This document shows, piece by piece, positions 19,956-30,582 of a stretch of DNA of 64,000 nt (position 1 is its first letter; every line of letters begins with the position of its first letter). Source of the DNA: Prolixibacter denitrificans. Lineage in GTDB: Bacteria; Bacteroidota; Bacteroidia; Bacteroidales; Prolixibacteraceae. The stretch lies in assembly GCF_003014495.1 (NCBI RefSeq), contig NZ_PYGC01000001.1, positions 124,001 through 188,000 on the forward strand, read 5' to 3'. The notes beneath the pieces were generated by a model, which searched no databases, was not told where the DNA came from, and saw only the letters and a program-made list of their open reading frames with translations. A program made the position numbers and the translations under genes.

Positions 19956-20345
19956 TTAGACACGACGACGTTTCGGAGGCCGGCAACCATTGTGTGGCAG
20001 CGGAGTAACGTCAACAATCTCGGTAACCTGGATACCTACGTTCGCGATAGCACGAATAGCTGATTCGCGTCCGTTACCCGGTCCCTTAACGTATACCTTT
20101 ACCTTCCGTAATCCAAGATCATAAGCAGTTTTTGCGCACTCTTCCGATGCAGTCTGTGCTGCATAAGGTGTATTTTTCTTTGATCCGCGGAATCCTTTCT
20201 TTCCAGCCGAAGACCAGCTAATAACCTCTCCGTTATTATTGGTCATCGAAATGATGATGTTATTGAAAGAAGAGTGTACGTGAGCCTGTCCTACAGCCTC
20301 TACGTTTACTACTCTTTTTTTCGAACTTCCAGACTTCTTTGCCAT
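19956..20345 (-). CDS. rpsK: 30S ribosomal protein S11
   Basis: A 129-residue platform protein. Key blocks are [34 protein letters not shown] and the C-terminal [16 protein letters not shown], which contacts the 16S 3' region. The start is basic with a short KSGSSKKR tract. It follows rpsM by 12 bp. Confidence 0.97.
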   Translation of the reverse strand: MAKKSGSSKKRVVNVEAVGQAHVHSSFNNIIISMTNNNGEVISWSSAGKKGFRGSKKNTPYAAQTASEECAKTAYDLGLRKVKVYVKGPGNGRESAIRAIANVGIQVTEIVDVTPLPHNGCRPPKRRRV

Positions 20346-20357
20346 ATCTACTTAAAA

Positions 20358-20735
20358 TTATTTAGTAGCTTTCTTCTTGTTAGCAACCGTTTTTCTTTTT
20401 CCTTTACGGGTTCTGGCGTTGTTTTTGGTGCTCTGACCACGTACCGGAAGGCCAATACGGTGGCGAATGCCACGATAGCAACCGATATCCATCAGTCGTT
20501 TAATGTTCAGCTGATATTCGGAGCGCAGTTCACCTTCAACTTTATATTTTTCATTGATCACTTTGCGAATAGCAGCGAACTGGCTATCGTCCCAGTCCTT
20601 TACCTTGACTTCTTTGTCAACTCCAGCCTGCTCGAGAATCTGCTGTGCACGGCTGCGACCGATACCAAAGATATAGGTCAGGGCAATTTCACCTCTTTTA
20701 TTGTTCGGTATATCTACACCAACTATACGAGCCAT
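20358..20735 (-). CDS. rpsM: 30S ribosomal protein S13
   Basis: A 125-residue head protein making bridges to the 50S subunit. It starts [20 protein letters not shown] and has the [17 protein letters not shown] helix-hairpin-helix, [11 protein letters not shown] and a basic tail that reaches P-site tRNA. It is followed closely by rpsK. Confidence 0.97.
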   Translation of the reverse strand: MARIVGVDIPNNKRGEIALTYIFGIGRSRAQQILEQAGVDKEVKVKDWDDSQFAAIRKVINEKYKVEGELRSEYQLNIKRLMDIGCYRGIRHRIGLPVRGQSTKNNARTRKGKRKTVANKKKATK

Positions 20736-20774
20736 ATTATTAACGAATTAAAAAATCCTTACAAAATTAATACA

Positions 20775-20891
20775 TTATCCCTGACGTTGCTTGAACTTCG
20801 GGTTTTTTTTGTTAATAACGTAGAGACGACCTTTACGCCGAACGATTTTGCAATCGGCACTACGTTTTTTGATAGATACTCTTACTTTCAT
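20775..20891 (-). CDS. rpmJ: 50S ribosomal protein L36, zinc-free form
   Basis: A 38-residue protein starting [20 protein letters not shown] and ending NPKFKQRQG. The zinc form of L36 binds metal with three Cys and one His; here only one Cys (residue 14) is left and the His position is Phe, so zinc binding is lost. It lies between infA and rpsM, its usual place. Confidence 0.95.
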   Translation of the reverse strand: MKVRVSIKKRSADCKIVRRKGRLYVINKKNPKFKQRQG

Positions 20892-20902
20892 TTTTCTGCG
20901 CT

Positions 20903-21124
20903 TTAATTTTTATATCTGAAAGTGATCCTTCCCTTAGTAAGGTCGTATGGAGACATCTCAACTTTTACTTTGTCACCAGGTAAAATCTTAATATAGTGCA
21001 TCCGCATCTTGCCCGAAATGTGAGCCGTGATTACGTGACCATTTTGTAATTCTACCCTAAACATCGCGTTTGACAATGCTTCAATAATGGTTCCATCTTG
21101 TTCTATAGAAGGCTGTTTTGCCAT
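20903..21124 (-). CDS. infA: Translation initiation factor IF-1
   Basis: A 73-residue OB-fold factor that blocks the ribosomal A site during initiation. [29 protein letters not shown] and [15 protein letters not shown] are typical. Its start overlaps the end of map by 22 bp, which suggests translational coupling. Confidence 0.97.
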   Translation of the reverse strand: MAKQPSIEQDGTIIEALSNAMFRVELQNGHVITAHISGKMRMHYIKILPGDKVKVEMSPYDLTKGRITFRYKN

Positions 21125-21906
21125 AAAAAGTTGTTTTTTTTAATTGCTTCTTCTATAAAGTTAAAAGTTGAAAGTTTTTCAGCTTTCCCATCCCGTACCA
21201 CAATGGTATGTTCATAGTGAGCTGACGATTCTCCATCTACTGTTCTAACGGTCCAGCCATCGTCTTCGGTTACGACTCCGGGCTTACCCGAATTCAGCAT
21301 CGGTTCTACAGCCAACACCATCCCGCGCCTGAGCTTCACTCCACGCCCCGGCTTGCCGTGATTGGCAACCGCTGGTTCCTCGTGAAGATTCCGCCCAATG
21401 CCATGCCCAACCAAATCTTTCACTATGGTGAAGTCATGTAGTTCGGCATGACGCTGGACAGCATGTCCTATATCTCCGAGCCGGTTTCCTTCAATTGCCG
21501 CGGTTATGGCGTCCTCGAGCGAACGATAAGTTGCCCGGCATAAGGTTGTTTCACGTTCCGGAACATTTCCGACCATAAAGGTATAACATGAATCACCGTA
21601 CCAGCCGTTTAAGAGTACACCACAATCTATGGAAACAATATCGCCGTCCTTTATTTTATATCCGGACGGAATACCGTGCACTACCGTGTTGTTCACAGAA
21701 GTGCAAAGGGTATTGGGATATCCCTGATACCCCAGAAAACCAGACTTTCCGTTATTATTTCGAATGAACGTTTCAGCTATCCGGTCCAACTCATTCGTTG
21801 TGATACCGGGTTGAATATATAGTGCTATTTCAGCTAATGTGCGACTTACAAGTAAGCAGCTTTCACGAATGAGGTCGATTTCTTCATTGGTTTTGAAGTA
21901 AATCAT
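21103..21906 (-). CDS. map: Methionine aminopeptidase, type I
   Basis: Removes the initiator Met from new proteins next to the ribosome. The five metal ligands are in place: Asp94, Asp105, His168, Glu201 and Glu232, with the substrate His77 in VVHGIP. The catalytic core ends near residue 245; about 22 residues follow ([15 protein letters not shown]) and overlap infA. There is no N-terminal zinc extension. It sits 11 bp after secY. Confidence 0.96.
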   Translation of the reverse strand: MIYFKTNEEIDLIRESCLLVSRTLAEIALYIQPGITTNELDRIAETFIRNNNGKSGFLGYQGYPNTLCTSVNNTVVHGIPSGYKIKDGDIVSIDCGVLLNGWYGDSCYTFMVGNVPERETTLCRATYRSLEDAITAAIEGNRLGDIGHAVQRHAELHDFTIVKDLVGHGIGRNLHEEPAVANHGKPGRGVKLRRGMVLAVEPMLNSGKPGVVTEDDGWTVRTVDGESSAHYEHTIVVRDGKAEKLSTFNFIEEAIKKNNFLWQNSLL

Positions 21907-21917
21907 TCTCCTCCGCC

Positions 21918-23261
21918 TTATATTACAGAAGGACCGCCACCGGTACGTCCCTTGATACGACCACCTTTCAACAGGCCATCGTAGTGACGCATGAGCAGGT
22001 GACTTTCAATCTGCTGTAAGGTATCCAGAATAACTCCTACAAGAATCAACAGTGATGTACCGCCATAGAAGTGCGCAAACTGGGAGTTCACTCCCATCAT
22101 CATTGCAAATGCAGGCAGAATCGTTACCAGTCCCAAAAAGATGGAACCCGGCAGTGTAATTCTTGACATGATGGTATCCAAATATTCAGCCGTGCGTTTA
22201 CCCGGTTTTACTCCCGGAATAAACCCGCCATTCTTTTTCATGTCCTCAGCCATTTGGACCGGATTAATGGTAATAGCGGTGTAGAAATAGGTGAATATGA
22301 TTACCAGCATGAACTGGGTAAAGTTATACCAGAATCCGGTGTAGTTCGAGAATGCAGACACGAAGCCACTCATTGATTCCGAACCGGAAAATCCGGCAAT
22401 ACTCATCGGTACGAACATGATCGCCTGGGCAAAGATGATAGGCATTACACCAGCAGCATTCACCTTCAGGGGAATGTACTGACGAACACCGCCGTACTGA
22501 CGGTTACCTACAATCCGTTTTGCATACTGCACCGGTACTTTCCGGGTACCCTGTACCAACAGGATAGTAACCATAAATACCAGGAACAACAATACAAATT
22601 CGACCAGGAACATCACCAGTCCTCCTCCCTGCTCTTCTAACCGGCTAACAAACTCGGCGAAGAGTGCGAAAGGCAGACGGGCAATAATACCAATCATGAT
22701 AATCAGCGAAATACCATTACCAATTCCCTTATCGGTAATTCGTTCACCCAGCCACATGATAAACATGGAACCGGCTGTCAGAATCACCGTCGAGGCAACA
22801 GTAAATGCAGCCCCTTTGATAGCGAAAGCTGTCTCGGGAAGCTGGTAGTGCAGGTTAGTCAGGTAAGCCGGAGCTTGAAACAACAGAATACCCACTGTTA
22901 AATAGCGGGTAATCTGATTAATTTTATTACGTCCGGATTCTCCTTCCTTCTGCAACTTCTGAAAATAAGGAACTGCGATACCCAAAAGCTGCACTACAAT
23001 TGAAGCACTAATGTAAGGCATAATTCCCAATGCGAATACCGATGCATTGGAGAATGCCCCCCCGGAAAACATGTTCAACAATCCTAACAGTCCTTCTGAT
23101 GATTGCGCCTTCAGTGCACCGAGCTGCGCGGGGTCAATCCCCGGCAACGAGACGTATGAACCGAGTCGGTAAACCAACAGAAACAGAAAGGTAACAGTCA
23201 ACCGGGATCTTAGATCCTCAATTTTGTAGATGTTCTTAAGGGTCTCGAATAACTTTTTCAT
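21918..23261 (-). CDS. secY: Protein translocase subunit SecY
   Basis: Central channel of the Sec translocon, 447 residues with ten predicted membrane helices. The plug region and lateral gate are recognisable (SLPGIDPAQL, LNMFSGGAF, GIMPYISASI). The cytosolic loop VPVQYAKRIVGNR, ahead of TM7, is conserved for SecA and ribosome contact. C-terminal block: PGIRPGK-like PGVKPGKRTAEYLD, then LMRHYDGLLKGGRIKG. It follows rplO by 5 bp, as in most spc operons. Confidence 0.98.
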   Translation of the reverse strand: MKKLFETLKNIYKIEDLRSRLTVTFLFLLVYRLGSYVSLPGIDPAQLGALKAQSSEGLLGLLNMFSGGAFSNASVFALGIMPYISASIVVQLLGIAVPYFQKLQKEGESGRNKINQITRYLTVGILLFQAPAYLTNLHYQLPETAFAIKGAAFTVASTVILTAGSMFIMWLGERITDKGIGNGISLIIMIGIIARLPFALFAEFVSRLEEQGGGLVMFLVEFVLLFLVFMVTILLVQGTRKVPVQYAKRIVGNRQYGGVRQYIPLKVNAAGVMPIIFAQAIMFVPMSIAGFSGSESMSGFVSAFSNYTGFWYNFTQFMLVIIFTYFYTAITINPVQMAEDMKKNGGFIPGVKPGKRTAEYLDTIMSRITLPGSIFLGLVTILPAFAMMMGVNSQFAHFYGGTSLLILVGVILDTLQQIESHLLMRHYDGLLKGGRIKGRTGGGPSVI

Positions 23262-23266
23262 TAGGT

Positions 23267-23713
23267 TCAGAGTATTTCAGTAGTTCCTTCTAATTTTTCG
23301 ATTGCCTCTTTAGCGCTCTTTGAGAAAGCATGGGCTTTTACGTTGAGTTTTTTACTCAATTCACCGTTTCCAAGAATTTTCACCTTATCGTTTTTAGAGA
23401 TAAATCCTGCGGCGATGAGCGTGTCAACGTCGATTGCTTCCAGGCCTTTATCGTCGGCTAATTTCTGCAAAACACTCAGGTTGATAGCTTTGTATTCAAC
23501 CCGGTTCACATTCTTGAAACCGAACTTAGGCACAAGGCGCTGCAAAGGCATCTGTCCACCCTGGAATCCGATTTTACGTGAGTAACCGGAACGGGATTTG
23601 GCACCTTTGTGACCACGGGTTGATGTACCTCCTTTACCGGAGCCCTGACCACGGCCAATCCTCTTTTCGCTTTTGGTGGAACCTTTTGCAGGCTGTATGT
23701 TATGCAATTCCAT
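23267..23713 (-). CDS. rplO: 50S ribosomal protein L15
   Basis: A 148-residue late-assembly protein. A Gly/Arg-rich N-terminal extension (RIGRGQGSGKGGTSTRGHKG) threads into 23S RNA, followed by the globular domain with VLQKLADDKG and a C-terminal KVKILGNGELSKKL strand pair. Confidence 0.97.
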   Translation of the reverse strand: MELHNIQPAKGSTKSEKRIGRGQGSGKGGTSTRGHKGAKSRSGYSRKIGFQGGQMPLQRLVPKFGFKNVNRVEYKAINLSVLQKLADDKGLEAIDVDTLIAAGFISKNDKVKILGNGELSKKLNVKAHAFSKSAKEAIEKLEGTTEIL

Positions 23714-23736
23714 ATCTGAAAAAAAGTTTTTTGTCG

Positions 23737-23916
23737 TTAAACTTCTTCAACCTTAACAAGGTGTTTCAGTTTGTTAACCATTCCCTGAATTTGCGGGGTA
23801 GCCTCATGCTCGATGGTCTGGTTGAGTTTTCTCAGTCCCAGGGCCACCAGGGTTTTCTTCTGAACCTTTGAAGCACCGATTCCGCTTTTCACCTGTGTAA
23901 TTCGAATTTTTGCCAT
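23737..23916 (-). CDS. rpmD: 50S ribosomal protein L30
   Basis: A 59-residue protein starting MAKIRITQVKSGIGASKVQK, with TLVALGLRKLNQT and a closing LKHLVKVEEV strand. ATG is at 23914-23916 and TAA at 23737-23739. Size and position between rpsE and rplO are standard. L30 is dispensable and missing in some bacteria; it is retained here. Confidence 0.95.
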   Translation of the reverse strand: MAKIRITQVKSGIGASKVQKKTLVALGLRKLNQTIEHEATPQIQGMVNKLKHLVKVEEV

Positions 23917-23933
23917 TTCTCTAGGTGTCTTTC

Positions 23934-24449
23934 TTAACCGTTAAACACTTTATCGAGGGTTACGCCACGATGTTCAGCAACTGTGTATGCATCGCGCATT
24001 TCGAGCAATGCATTAAACGTTGCTTTCACCAGGTTGTGTGGGTTAGACGATCCTTTGGACTTAGCCAGGATGTCGTGTACTCCAACACTCTCCAGTACGG
24101 CGCGCATAGCACCCCCTGCTTTTACTCCGGTACCCGAAGATGCCGGTTTCAGGAAAATTCGTGCACCACCATACTTGGCGATTTGCTCGTGTGGAATGGT
24201 TCCGTTAATAACCGGAACCTTAACGAGATTTTTCTTTGCTGCATCAACACCTTTCGCGATGGCGGTGGTTACTTCACTGGCTTTACCAAGACCCCAGCCT
24301 ACAATTCCGTCTTCGTTGCCAACAACGACGATAGCTGAAAAGCTGAATGTTCTACCACCTTTGGTGACTTTGGTGACACGGTTAATTGCTACTAACCGGT
24401 CTTTAAGGTCGAGATCGCTGGTTTTTACTTTTTTAATGTTCTTTGCCAT
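23934..24449 (-). CDS. rpsE: 30S ribosomal protein S5
   Basis: A 171-residue protein with the double-stranded RNA-binding N-terminal domain ([19 protein letters not shown], with [17 protein letters not shown]) and the C-terminal fold [20 protein letters not shown]5 helps decoding accuracy and mRNA unwinding. The spectinomycin-loop region ([12 protein letters not shown]) looks intact. Confidence 0.97.
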   Translation of the reverse strand: MAKNIKKVKTSDLDLKDRLVAINRVTKVTKGGRTFSFSAIVVVGNEDGIVGWGLGKASEVTTAIAKGVDAAKKNLVKVPVINGTIPHEQIAKYGGARIFLKPASSGTGVKAGGAMRAVLESVGVHDILAKSKGSSNPHNLVKATFNALLEMRDAYTVAEHRGVTLDKVFNG

Positions 24450-24454
24450 AATGC

Positions 24455-24811
24455 TTAGAATTTAAGACCTCCTTCGCGAGCAGCTTCTGCAACTGCTTTT
24501 ACACGTCCGTGATACAAATATCCCCCTCTATCGAATTTAACGGTACTGATGCCTGCAGCTACTGCTTTTTCAGCAGCCAGTTTCCCAACTTTTGCTGCAA
24601 TCTCGATTTTCGTACCCTTTTCAGAGGCGATTTCTTTATTCAGTGAAGATACGGCAACCAAGGTATTACCCGCTACATCATCGATCAGCTGCACGTAAAT
24701 CTGCTTATTGCTGCGATATATACTCATGCGAGGAGCCTCGGCAGAACCAGAAATTTTAGTCCTGATTCTTTTACGAATTCTATCTCTTCTTTCTTGCTTT
24801 GTAAGAGCCAT
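24455..24811 (-). CDS. rplR: 50S ribosomal protein L18
   Basis: A 118-residue 5S rRNA-binding protein. A basic N-terminus ([18 protein letters not shown]) leads to [20 protein letters not shown] and the closing [20 protein letters not shown], all typical of L18. Confidence 0.97.
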   Translation of the reverse strand: MALTKQERRDRIRKRIRTKISGSAEAPRMSIYRSNKQIYVQLIDDVAGNTLVAVSSLNKEIASEKGTKIEIAAKVGKLAAEKAVAAGISTVKFDRGGYLYHGRVKAVAEAAREGGLKF

Positions 24812-24826
24812 AACTCAAAAGTCAAA

Positions 24827-25384
24827 TTATTTAACATTGGCCGATTTTCCAGCTTTACGACGCAGCTGCTCTCCAACAAACTTGATACCTTTTCCTTTGT
24901 AAGGTTCAGGCATACGGAAGGAACGAATTTTAGCAGCAACCTGGCCGATGAGCTGTTTGTCAGCACTCTTAAGTGTTACGATTGGATTGCTTCGCTTGTC
25001 GGTCACGGCTTCTACCTTCACTTCGTCAGGAAGCTGAATGTAGGTATGGTGAGAATATCCCAGAACCAGATCAAGAATCTGTCCTTTGTTCTCGGCACGG
25101 TAACCAACACCAACCAATTCCAATTTAATTTCATAACCCTTGGAAACGCCTTCAACCATGTTGTTAATTAATGAACGGTACAAACCGTGCATCGCTTTAT
25201 GACGCTTCTGCTCAGTAGGACGCTTCACCTCAATGGTGTTTCCTTCTACAGAAACCTCCATTTCGGGATCGACCTTTTGGGAGAGTTCTCCCTGGGGACC
25301 TTTTACGGTAACGATATTTTCGTCGCTTACGTTTACGGTCACTCCGGCAGGGACTTCAATGGGCAGTTTTCCTATCCTTGACAT
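24827..25384 (-). CDS. rplF: 50S ribosomal protein L6
   Basis: A 185-residue protein with two L6 repeats near the factor-binding site (MSRIGKLPIEVPAGVTV, later PEPYKGKGIKFVGEQLRRK). The reading frame stays open 15 codons further upstream, but ATG 25384 is chosen because every L6 starts there and a good AGGAGG ribosome binding site lies just before it, an unusual feature in this cluster. Confidence 0.97.
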   Translation of the reverse strand: MSRIGKLPIEVPAGVTVNVSDENIVTVKGPQGELSQKVDPEMEVSVEGNTIEVKRPTEQKRHKAMHGLYRSLINNMVEGVSKGYEIKLELVGVGYRAENKGQILDLVLGYSHHTYIQLPDEVKVEAVTDKRSNPIVTLKSADKQLIGQVAAKIRSFRMPEPYKGKGIKFVGEQLRRKAGKSANVK

Positions 25385-25400
25385 TGTAATTCCTCCTTTA

Positions 25401-25799
25401 TTAATAAACGTAGCACAAAATCTCTCCACCTACTTTCAGGTCCGTTGCTTCTTTATCGGTGATAACCCCTTTCGATGTGGAAAGAATGGCTACACCCAGA
25501 CCGTTCAGTACACGCGGAATTGAATCGGTGTTACAGTAACGGCGAAGTCCGGGTTTGGAGATACGTTTCAGCGTTTTGATCGCTGGTGTACCGTCTACCG
25601 GATGGTACTTGAGAGCGATTTTAATGCTTCCCTGGTAGTTTTTCTCTTCATCAATTTTGTAATTCAAAATGTAACCTTTCTCCTTCAGGATTTTGGTCAT
25701 TTCGATTTTCAGGTTTGATGCAGGAATCTCTACTACTTTATGTTTTGCCTTAAGGGCATTTCTCAGTCGAGTCAGATAATCTGCAATCGGATCAGTCAT
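25401..25799 (-). CDS. rpsH: 30S ribosomal protein S8
   Basis: A 132-residue primary 16S-binding protein: [18 protein letters not shown] at the start and the RNA-contact block [19 protein letters not shown] at the end. In E. coli S8 is the spc operon repressor; whether that holds here is unknown. Confidence 0.97.
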   Translation of the reverse strand: MTDPIADYLTRLRNALKAKHKVVEIPASNLKIEMTKILKEKGYILNYKIDEEKNYQGSIKIALKYHPVDGTPAIKTLKRISKPGLRRYCNTDSIPRVLNGLGVAILSTSKGVITDKEATDLKVGGEILCYVY

Positions 25800-25819
25800 C
25801 TTTGCAATAATTTAAATGA

Positions 25820-26089
25820 TTACCAACTTGCTTTTTTTACTCCGGGAATCAGGCCGGCCGAAGCCATTTCACGGAACTGAATCCTGGAGATGCCGAACTG
25901 ACGCATGTACCCTTTCGGACGACCAGTGAGTTTGCAACGGTTGTGCATACGTACGCGTGATGAGTTACGCGGCAGTTTGCTCAGTGCAATATAATCACCT
26001 TCTTCTTTCAGGCGTGCCCTTTTTTCGGCATATCTTTCAACGAGTTTCGCACGTTTTACTTCGCGTGCTTTCATTGATTCCTTAGCCAT
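25820..26089 (-). CDS. rpsN: 30S ribosomal protein S14, zinc-free form
   Basis: An 89-residue long-type S14. It has no CxxC pairs, so it is the zinc-independent form; the C-terminus is [20 protein letters not shown]. The N-terminal half is highly basic. It lies between rplE and rpsH. Confidence 0.97.
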   Translation of the reverse strand: MAKESMKAREVKRAKLVERYAEKRARLKEEGDYIALSKLPRNSSRVRMHNRCKLTGRPKGYMRQFGISRIQFREMASAGLIPGVKKASW

Positions 26090-26094
26090 ATCCT

Positions 26095-26652
26095 TTAATT
26101 CTTTTTAGCGTTTTTAAACGGAATACCAAATGCGCGAAGCAATGCATATCCCTCTTCATCGGTGTCAGCCGAGGTTACGAACGTAATATTATACCCGTTA
26201 ATTTTCGTCACTTTATCGAGAACGATTTCGGGAAAAATAATCTGTTCGGTAACTCCAAGTGTATAGTTTCCACGTCCGTCGAATTTGTCGTTAACTCCTT
26301 TGAAGTCGCGAATACGCGGCAGAGCAACGCTAATCAGACGATCGAGAAATTCATACATTCTTTCACGACGAAGTGTTACGCGAACTCCAATCGGCATTTT
26401 TTTACGCAACTTGAAGTTCGAGATATCTTTCCGTGAAGTAGTGGTAACGGCTTTCTGACCAGTAATTGCAGTCAACTCTTCTACTGCAATCTCGATAAGC
26501 TTCTTATCGGCGATAGCGGCACCAACTCCCTGGTTGATAATAATTTTCTCGAGTTTCGGAACCTGCATGATGGAGTTATAACCAAACTCCTTTTGTAACG
26601 CAGGAATAATCTCATCTCGGTACTTGTTTTTTAGTGTAGGTACGTAATCCAT
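26095..26652 (-). CDS. rplE: 50S ribosomal protein L5
   Basis: A 185-residue protein binding 5S rRNA and the P-site tRNA elbow. Blocks: [49 protein letters not shown] and the C-terminal [19 protein letters not shown]. The start codon shares one base with the rplX stop codon at 26652. Confidence 0.97.
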   Translation of the reverse strand: MDYVPTLKNKYRDEIIPALQKEFGYNSIMQVPKLEKIIINQGVGAAIADKKLIEIAVEELTAITGQKAVTTTSRKDISNFKLRKKMPIGVRVTLRRERMYEFLDRLISVALPRIRDFKGVNDKFDGRGNYTLGVTEQIIFPEIVLDKVTKINGYNITFVTSADTDEEGYALLRAFGIPFKNAKKN

Positions 26653-26975
26653 TACTTAATCTCCTCTCCTGATTTTTTCGAATAACGTACTAATTTTCCT
26701 TTGTCGTTCAGGCGACGGCCAATGCGAGTCCGCTTACCGCTTGCAGGATCAACCAACATTAAGTTGGAAATGTGCACCGGAGCTTCTTGTTTCAAGATGC
26801 CTCCCTGTGGATTTTCTGCATTGGGTTTGGTGTGCTTTGACACCAGATTGACTCCCTCGACGATGGCGCGGTCTTTTTCCCGGATTACCTCGAGCACTTT
26901 TCCTTGCTGCCCTTTTGAGTTGCCGGATATAACCACTACGCTATCCCCTTTTTTGATATGTAACTTTTTCTGCAT
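26652..26975 (-). CDS. rplX: 50S ribosomal protein L24
   Basis: A 107-residue assembly-initiator protein with a KOW motif near the start ([20 protein letters not shown]) and the [20 protein letters not shown] end. It is one of the first proteins to bind 23S RNA. Confidence 0.97.
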   Translation of the reverse strand: MQKKLHIKKGDSVVVISGNSKGQQGKVLEVIREKDRAIVEGVNLVSKHTKPNAENPQGGILKQEAPVHISNLMLVDPASGKRTRIGRRLNDKGKLVRYSKKSGEEIK

Positions 26976-26989
26976 TGTTCTGAATCTTT

Positions 26990-27355
26990 TTAAAGTACTT
27001 CAGGTGCCAAAGAGACAATTTTCATATGGCTGTCACGCAGTTCACGGGCGACGGGACCGAAAATACGGGTTCCACGCATTTCGCCGGTTGCATTAAGCAA
27101 CACCACTGCATTGTCGTCGAAGCGAATGTATGAACCATCCTGACGGCGCACTTCTTTCCGCGTACGAACAACAACAGCCTTCGAAACAGTCCCTTTTTTC
27201 AAGTCGCTGCCAGGAAGAGCGTTCTTAACCGTTACCACCACTTTGTCACCCAAAGAGGCATAACGCTTGCGGGTACCGCCTAAAACGCGAATGACCAAAG
27301 CTTCCTTTGCTCCGCTGTTATCGGCAACTGTACAACGTGTTTCTTGCTGTATCAT
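26990..27355 (-). CDS. rplN: 50S ribosomal protein L14
   Basis: A 121-residue five-stranded barrel protein: [20 protein letters not shown] start, [15 protein letters not shown] near the end. It forms inter-subunit bridges. It lies 2 bp from rpsQ. Confidence 0.97.
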   Translation of the reverse strand: MIQQETRCTVADNSGAKEALVIRVLGGTRKRYASLGDKVVVTVKNALPGSDLKKGTVSKAVVVRTRKEVRRQDGSYIRFDDNAVVLLNATGEMRGTRIFGPVARELRDSHMKIVSLAPEVL

Positions 27356-27357
27356 GG

Positions 27358-27615
27358 TTACTTAGCTCTTTCTAAAATTTCAACTAGTCTCCATCCCTTG
27401 TTTTTCGACAGAGGACGGGTTTCCATAATTTTTACGGTATCGCCAATGTTGCAGGTATTAGCTTCGTCGTGTGCATAAAATTTGCTGGTTTTATTCACAA
27501 ACTTCCCGTACATAGGATGTTTAACCTTACGCTTTTCTGCAACGACAATGGTTTTATCCATCTTATTGCTAACGACAACGCCGATACGCTCTTTCCGAAG
27601 ATTTCTTGTTTCCAT
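27358..27615 (-). CDS. rpsQ: 30S ribosomal protein S17
   Basis: An 85-residue OB-fold 16S-binding protein with [16 protein letters not shown] and the [14 protein letters not shown] end. Position between rpmC and rplN is standard. Confidence 0.97.
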   Translation of the reverse strand: METRNLRKERIGVVVSNKMDKTIVVAEKRKVKHPMYGKFVNKTSKFYAHDEANTCNIGDTVKIMETRPLSKNKGWRLVEILERAK

Positions 27616-27623
27616 TGTCTTAA

Positions 27624-27821
27624 TTATTTTTCTTCAAGTTGACGTTTCCGCAGTTCCGTTTGCAAACGAGCAATATCTCTGCGGGTATGGCGAATTCTCA
27701 ACGGATTATCAAGCGGGCTCACGGCATGATTCATTTTCATCCGAACCAGCTCTTCATTCGCGTTATCGATCTTCTCAACGATTTCCGCTGTGGTTAACTC
27801 TCTGATTTCAGAAGTTTTCAT
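27624..27821 (-). CDS. rpmC: 50S ribosomal protein L29
   Basis: A 65-residue two-helix hairpin protein near the exit tunnel: [15 protein letters not shown] and [18 protein letters not shown]. Its ATG shares one base with the rplP stop (TAATG). Confidence 0.97.
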   Translation of the reverse strand: MKTSEIRELTTAEIVEKIDNANEELVRMKMNHAVSPLDNPLRIRHTRRDIARLQTELRKRQLEEK

Positions 27822-28255
27822 TACTCATTAATTGAAGATTCTACAAAATCGCGTCGAACAACAAATTTGGTCGTTACGGGCAACTTCTGCGCTGCCAAAC
27901 GTAATGCCTCCTTCGCCAGTTCGAACGGAACGCCGTCAACTTCAATCAGGATTCTTCCTGGAGTAACGGGTGCGACAAATGCTTCAGGAGCTCCTTTACC
28001 TTTACCCATACGTACCTCTGCAGGCTTCTTGGTAATCGGTTTATCTGGAAATATTCGGATCCAAATCTGTCCCTGACGTTGCATGTGGCGGGTTACCGCT
28101 ACCCTGGCTGCCTCAATCTGGCGGCCGGTAATCCATGTTGTTTCCAGGGATTTAATACCAAAGGTTCCGAATGCCAGTTGATTGCCACGTTGGGCATTCC
28201 CCTTCATCCGTCCCTTTTGTACTCTTCTGAACTTTACTTTTTTTGGCTGTAACAT
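27821..28255 (-). CDS. rplP: 50S ribosomal protein L16
   Basis: A 144-residue protein near the A-site tRNA and peptidyl transferase centre: [20 protein letters not shown] start, [19 protein letters not shown], and the [20 protein letters not shown] loop carrying the Arg that some bacteria hydroxylate. Confidence 0.97.
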   Translation of the reverse strand: MLQPKKVKFRRVQKGRMKGNAQRGNQLAFGTFGIKSLETTWITGRQIEAARVAVTRHMQRQGQIWIRIFPDKPITKKPAEVRMGKGKGAPEAFVAPVTPGRILIEVDGVPFELAKEALRLAAQKLPVTTKFVVRRDFVESSINE

Positions 28256-28289
28256 CTTTTCTAACTTTCTCGATGGTTAACAGACTAAA

Positions 28290-29003
28290 TTATTTCCTAC
28301 GCTTCTTGGCTCCGCCACCTTGCTTGCCTCCACGTCCAGGTCCTTTTTGTGAACCTACATTGGGCGACAGGTCGCGTTTACCATAGATTTCTCCTTTGCA
28401 GATCCAAACCTTTACACCGATTAAACCGGTTTTGGTCAGGGCTTCTCCAAGGGCGTAGTCAATGTCGGCACGAAGGGTGTGCAACGGGGTACGGCCATCT
28501 TTATACATTTCTGAACGAGCCATTTCAGCTCCGTTCAAACGACCGGAAACCTGCACTTTAATACCCTCTGCTCCCATTCGCATAGCGGAAGCAATGGCCA
28601 TTTTTACGGCGCGGCGGTAGGCAATTTTGCCTTCTACCTGGCGTGCGATATTATTAGCGACGATGCGAGCGTCGAGTTCAGGACGTTTAATCTCGAAGAT
28701 GTTGATCTGAACTTCTTTCTTGGTGATCTTCTTCAACTCCTCTTTCAACTTGTCGACTTCCTGACCACCTTTACCAATAATAATACCGGGCCTTGAGGTA
28801 TGGATGGTGATAGTGATAAGCTTCAGCGTACGCTCGATGATAATCTTCGAGATACTAGCTTTAGCCAAACGTGCAGAAAGATATTCCCGCAGCTTGTGGT
28901 CTTCGACCAGTTTATCACCATAATTGTCACCTCCGAACCAGTTGGAATCCCATCCTTTGATGATTCCAAGCCTATTAGATATCGGATTTACTTTTTGTCC
29001 CAT
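28290..29003 (-). CDS. rpsC: 30S ribosomal protein S3
   Basis: A 237-residue mRNA-entry protein with an N-terminal KH domain ([19 protein letters not shown]) and the C-terminal S3 domain ([34 protein letters not shown]). It ends in a Gly/Lys-rich tail ([15 protein letters not shown]). Confidence 0.97.
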   Translation of the reverse strand: MGQKVNPISNRLGIIKGWDSNWFGGDNYGDKLVEDHKLREYLSARLAKASISKIIIERTLKLITITIHTSRPGIIIGKGGQEVDKLKEELKKITKKEVQINIFEIKRPELDARIVANNIARQVEGKIAYRRAVKMAIASAMRMGAEGIKVQVSGRLNGAEMARSEMYKDGRTPLHTLRADIDYALGEALTKTGLIGVKVWICKGEIYGKRDLSPNVGSQKGPGRGGKQGGGAKKRRK

Positions 29004-29009
29004 GTATTA

Positions 29010-29426
29010 TTATTTAGAAATTTCTTCAACAACATTCTTACTGGCCAGACGGATGGTTACATGGTTCGAACGTTTCCGAATACGGTGTGCACGACCCTGG
29101 GGTGCCGGGCGCAGACGTTTCAGAATACGTGCCGAATCAACGAACACCTCTGACACGTAAAGATCACTTTCCTCAATCCTTACGCCTTCGTTTTTGGATT
29201 GCCAGTTCGCAATAGCTGAAAGCAAAAGCTTTTCAACTGCGCGAGAGGCTTCCTTTGACGAGAACTTCAGGACGTCCAGAGCTTGATTCACCTCCATGCC
29301 GCGGATCATATCAGCGACAAGACGCATTTTACGCGGCGAAGTGGGACAGTTGCGCAGAACGGCCTGATATTGTTGTTTTTTTGCTTCTTTGAGCAATTCA
29401 GCGCTCTTTCTTTTTCTAGAACCCAT
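29010..29426 (-). CDS. rplV: 50S ribosomal protein L22
   Basis: A 138-residue tunnel protein. [20 protein letters not shown] begins the globular part, and the long beta hairpin that lines the tunnel is near [21 protein letters not shown] basic N-terminal extension of about 20 residues ([19 protein letters not shown]) is present. Confidence 0.97.
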   Translation of the reverse strand: MGSRKRKSAELLKEAKKQQYQAVLRNCPTSPRKMRLVADMIRGMEVNQALDVLKFSSKEASRAVEKLLLSAIANWQSKNEGVRIEESDLYVSEVFVDSARILKRLRPAPQGRAHRIRKRSNHVTIRLASKNVVEEISK

Positions 29427-29470
29427 CGTTAGTACTTTTTACTACATTTTAACATTACCGCGGGTATGGC

Positions 29471-29740
29471 TTATTTCTTTTTGTTTCCACCATGACCCCG
29501 GAAGGTACGTGTAGGTGCAAATTCTCCCAATTTGTGACCAACCATGTTCTCAGTTACATAAACAGGGATAAACTTGTTTCCGTTGTGAACAGCGATGGTA
29601 TGGCCTACAAAATCAGGTGAAATCATGGAATGTCTGGCCCACGTTTTGATTACCGACTTCTTCCCACCTTCATTCATGGTGAGAACCTTTTTTTCCAATT
29701 TAAAGTCGATAAAAGGGCCTTTTTTAAGCGAACGGCTCAT
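29471..29740 (-). CDS. rpsS: 30S ribosomal protein S19
   Basis: An 89-residue head protein paired with S13: [19 protein letters not shown], the [20 protein letters not shown] block, and a [14 protein letters not shown] end. Confidence 0.97.
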   Translation of the reverse strand: MSRSLKKGPFIDFKLEKKVLTMNEGGKKSVIKTWARHSMISPDFVGHTIAVHNGNKFIPVYVTENMVGHKLGEFAPTRTFRGHGGNKKK

Positions 29741-29749
29741 AATCGATGA

Positions 29750-30574
29750 TTACTTTTTCCTACGTTCAACAATGTACTTATTCGAAGCCTTCTTCTTAGC
29801 GCGGGTTTTATAACCCTTAGCCAGAACGCCTTTACGCGATCTTGGGTGTCCACCCGAAGAGCGTCCTTCTCCACCACCCATTGGGTGATCGACTGGGTTC
29901 ATAGCTACTCCGCGAACTCGCGGACGACGACCAAGCCAGCGGCTTCGACCGGCTTTACCTGATCTTTCAAGCGCATGATCGGTGTTTCCAACTGTACCTA
30001 CCGTTGCACGGCAAGCAGTAAGAACCATACGGGATTCGCCTGAAGGTAATTTGACAATCACGTACCTTCCTTCACGAGAAGTAAGCTGCGCATACGAACC
30101 AGCCGAACGAGCCATGACGCCGCCTTGTCCGGGATGCAACTCAATGTTGTGAACGATGGTACCCAAAGGTATATTGGCTAACGGAAGGGAGTTTCCAACT
30201 TCCGGAGCAACGTTTTCTCCCGAAATAACGGATTGGCCTTCACGAAGACCGTTCGGGGCGAGGATGTAACGTTTTTCTCCATCAGCGTAAACCAAAAGAG
30301 CAATACGTGCGGTACGATTCGGATCGTACTGTACAGATTGCACTTTAGCGGGAATACCATCCTTATCGCGCTTAAAGTCGATAACACGGTACTTCCGCTT
30401 ATGCCCGCCACCTATATACCTCATTGTCATCTTACCGGTGTTATTACGCCCACCGGTTTTTTTAATGGGCTTCAACAATGATTTCTCAGGTGTGTCTGTC
30501 GTAACGGTATCAAAGGCACCAATGATTTTGTGCCTTTGACCCGGTGTTACAGGTTTTAATTTTCTAACTGCCAT
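29750..30574 (-). CDS. rplB: 50S ribosomal protein L2
   Basis: A 274-residue primary 23S-binding protein needed for subunit joining and peptidyl transfer. Marks are [38 protein letters not shown] and the C-terminal [20 protein letters not shown], which holds the critical His. Confidence 0.98.
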   Translation of the reverse strand: MAVRKLKPVTPGQRHKIIGAFDTVTTDTPEKSLLKPIKKTGGRNNTGKMTMRYIGGGHKRKYRVIDFKRDKDGIPAKVQSVQYDPNRTARIALLVYADGEKRYILAPNGLREGQSVISGENVAPEVGNSLPLANIPLGTIVHNIELHPGQGGVMARSAGSYAQLTSREGRYVIVKLPSGESRMVLTACRATVGTVGNTDHALERSGKAGRSRWLGRRPRVRGVAMNPVDHPMGGGEGRSSGGHPRSRKGVLAKGYKTRAKKKASNKYIVERRKK

Positions 30575-30582
30575 CTCTTAAT

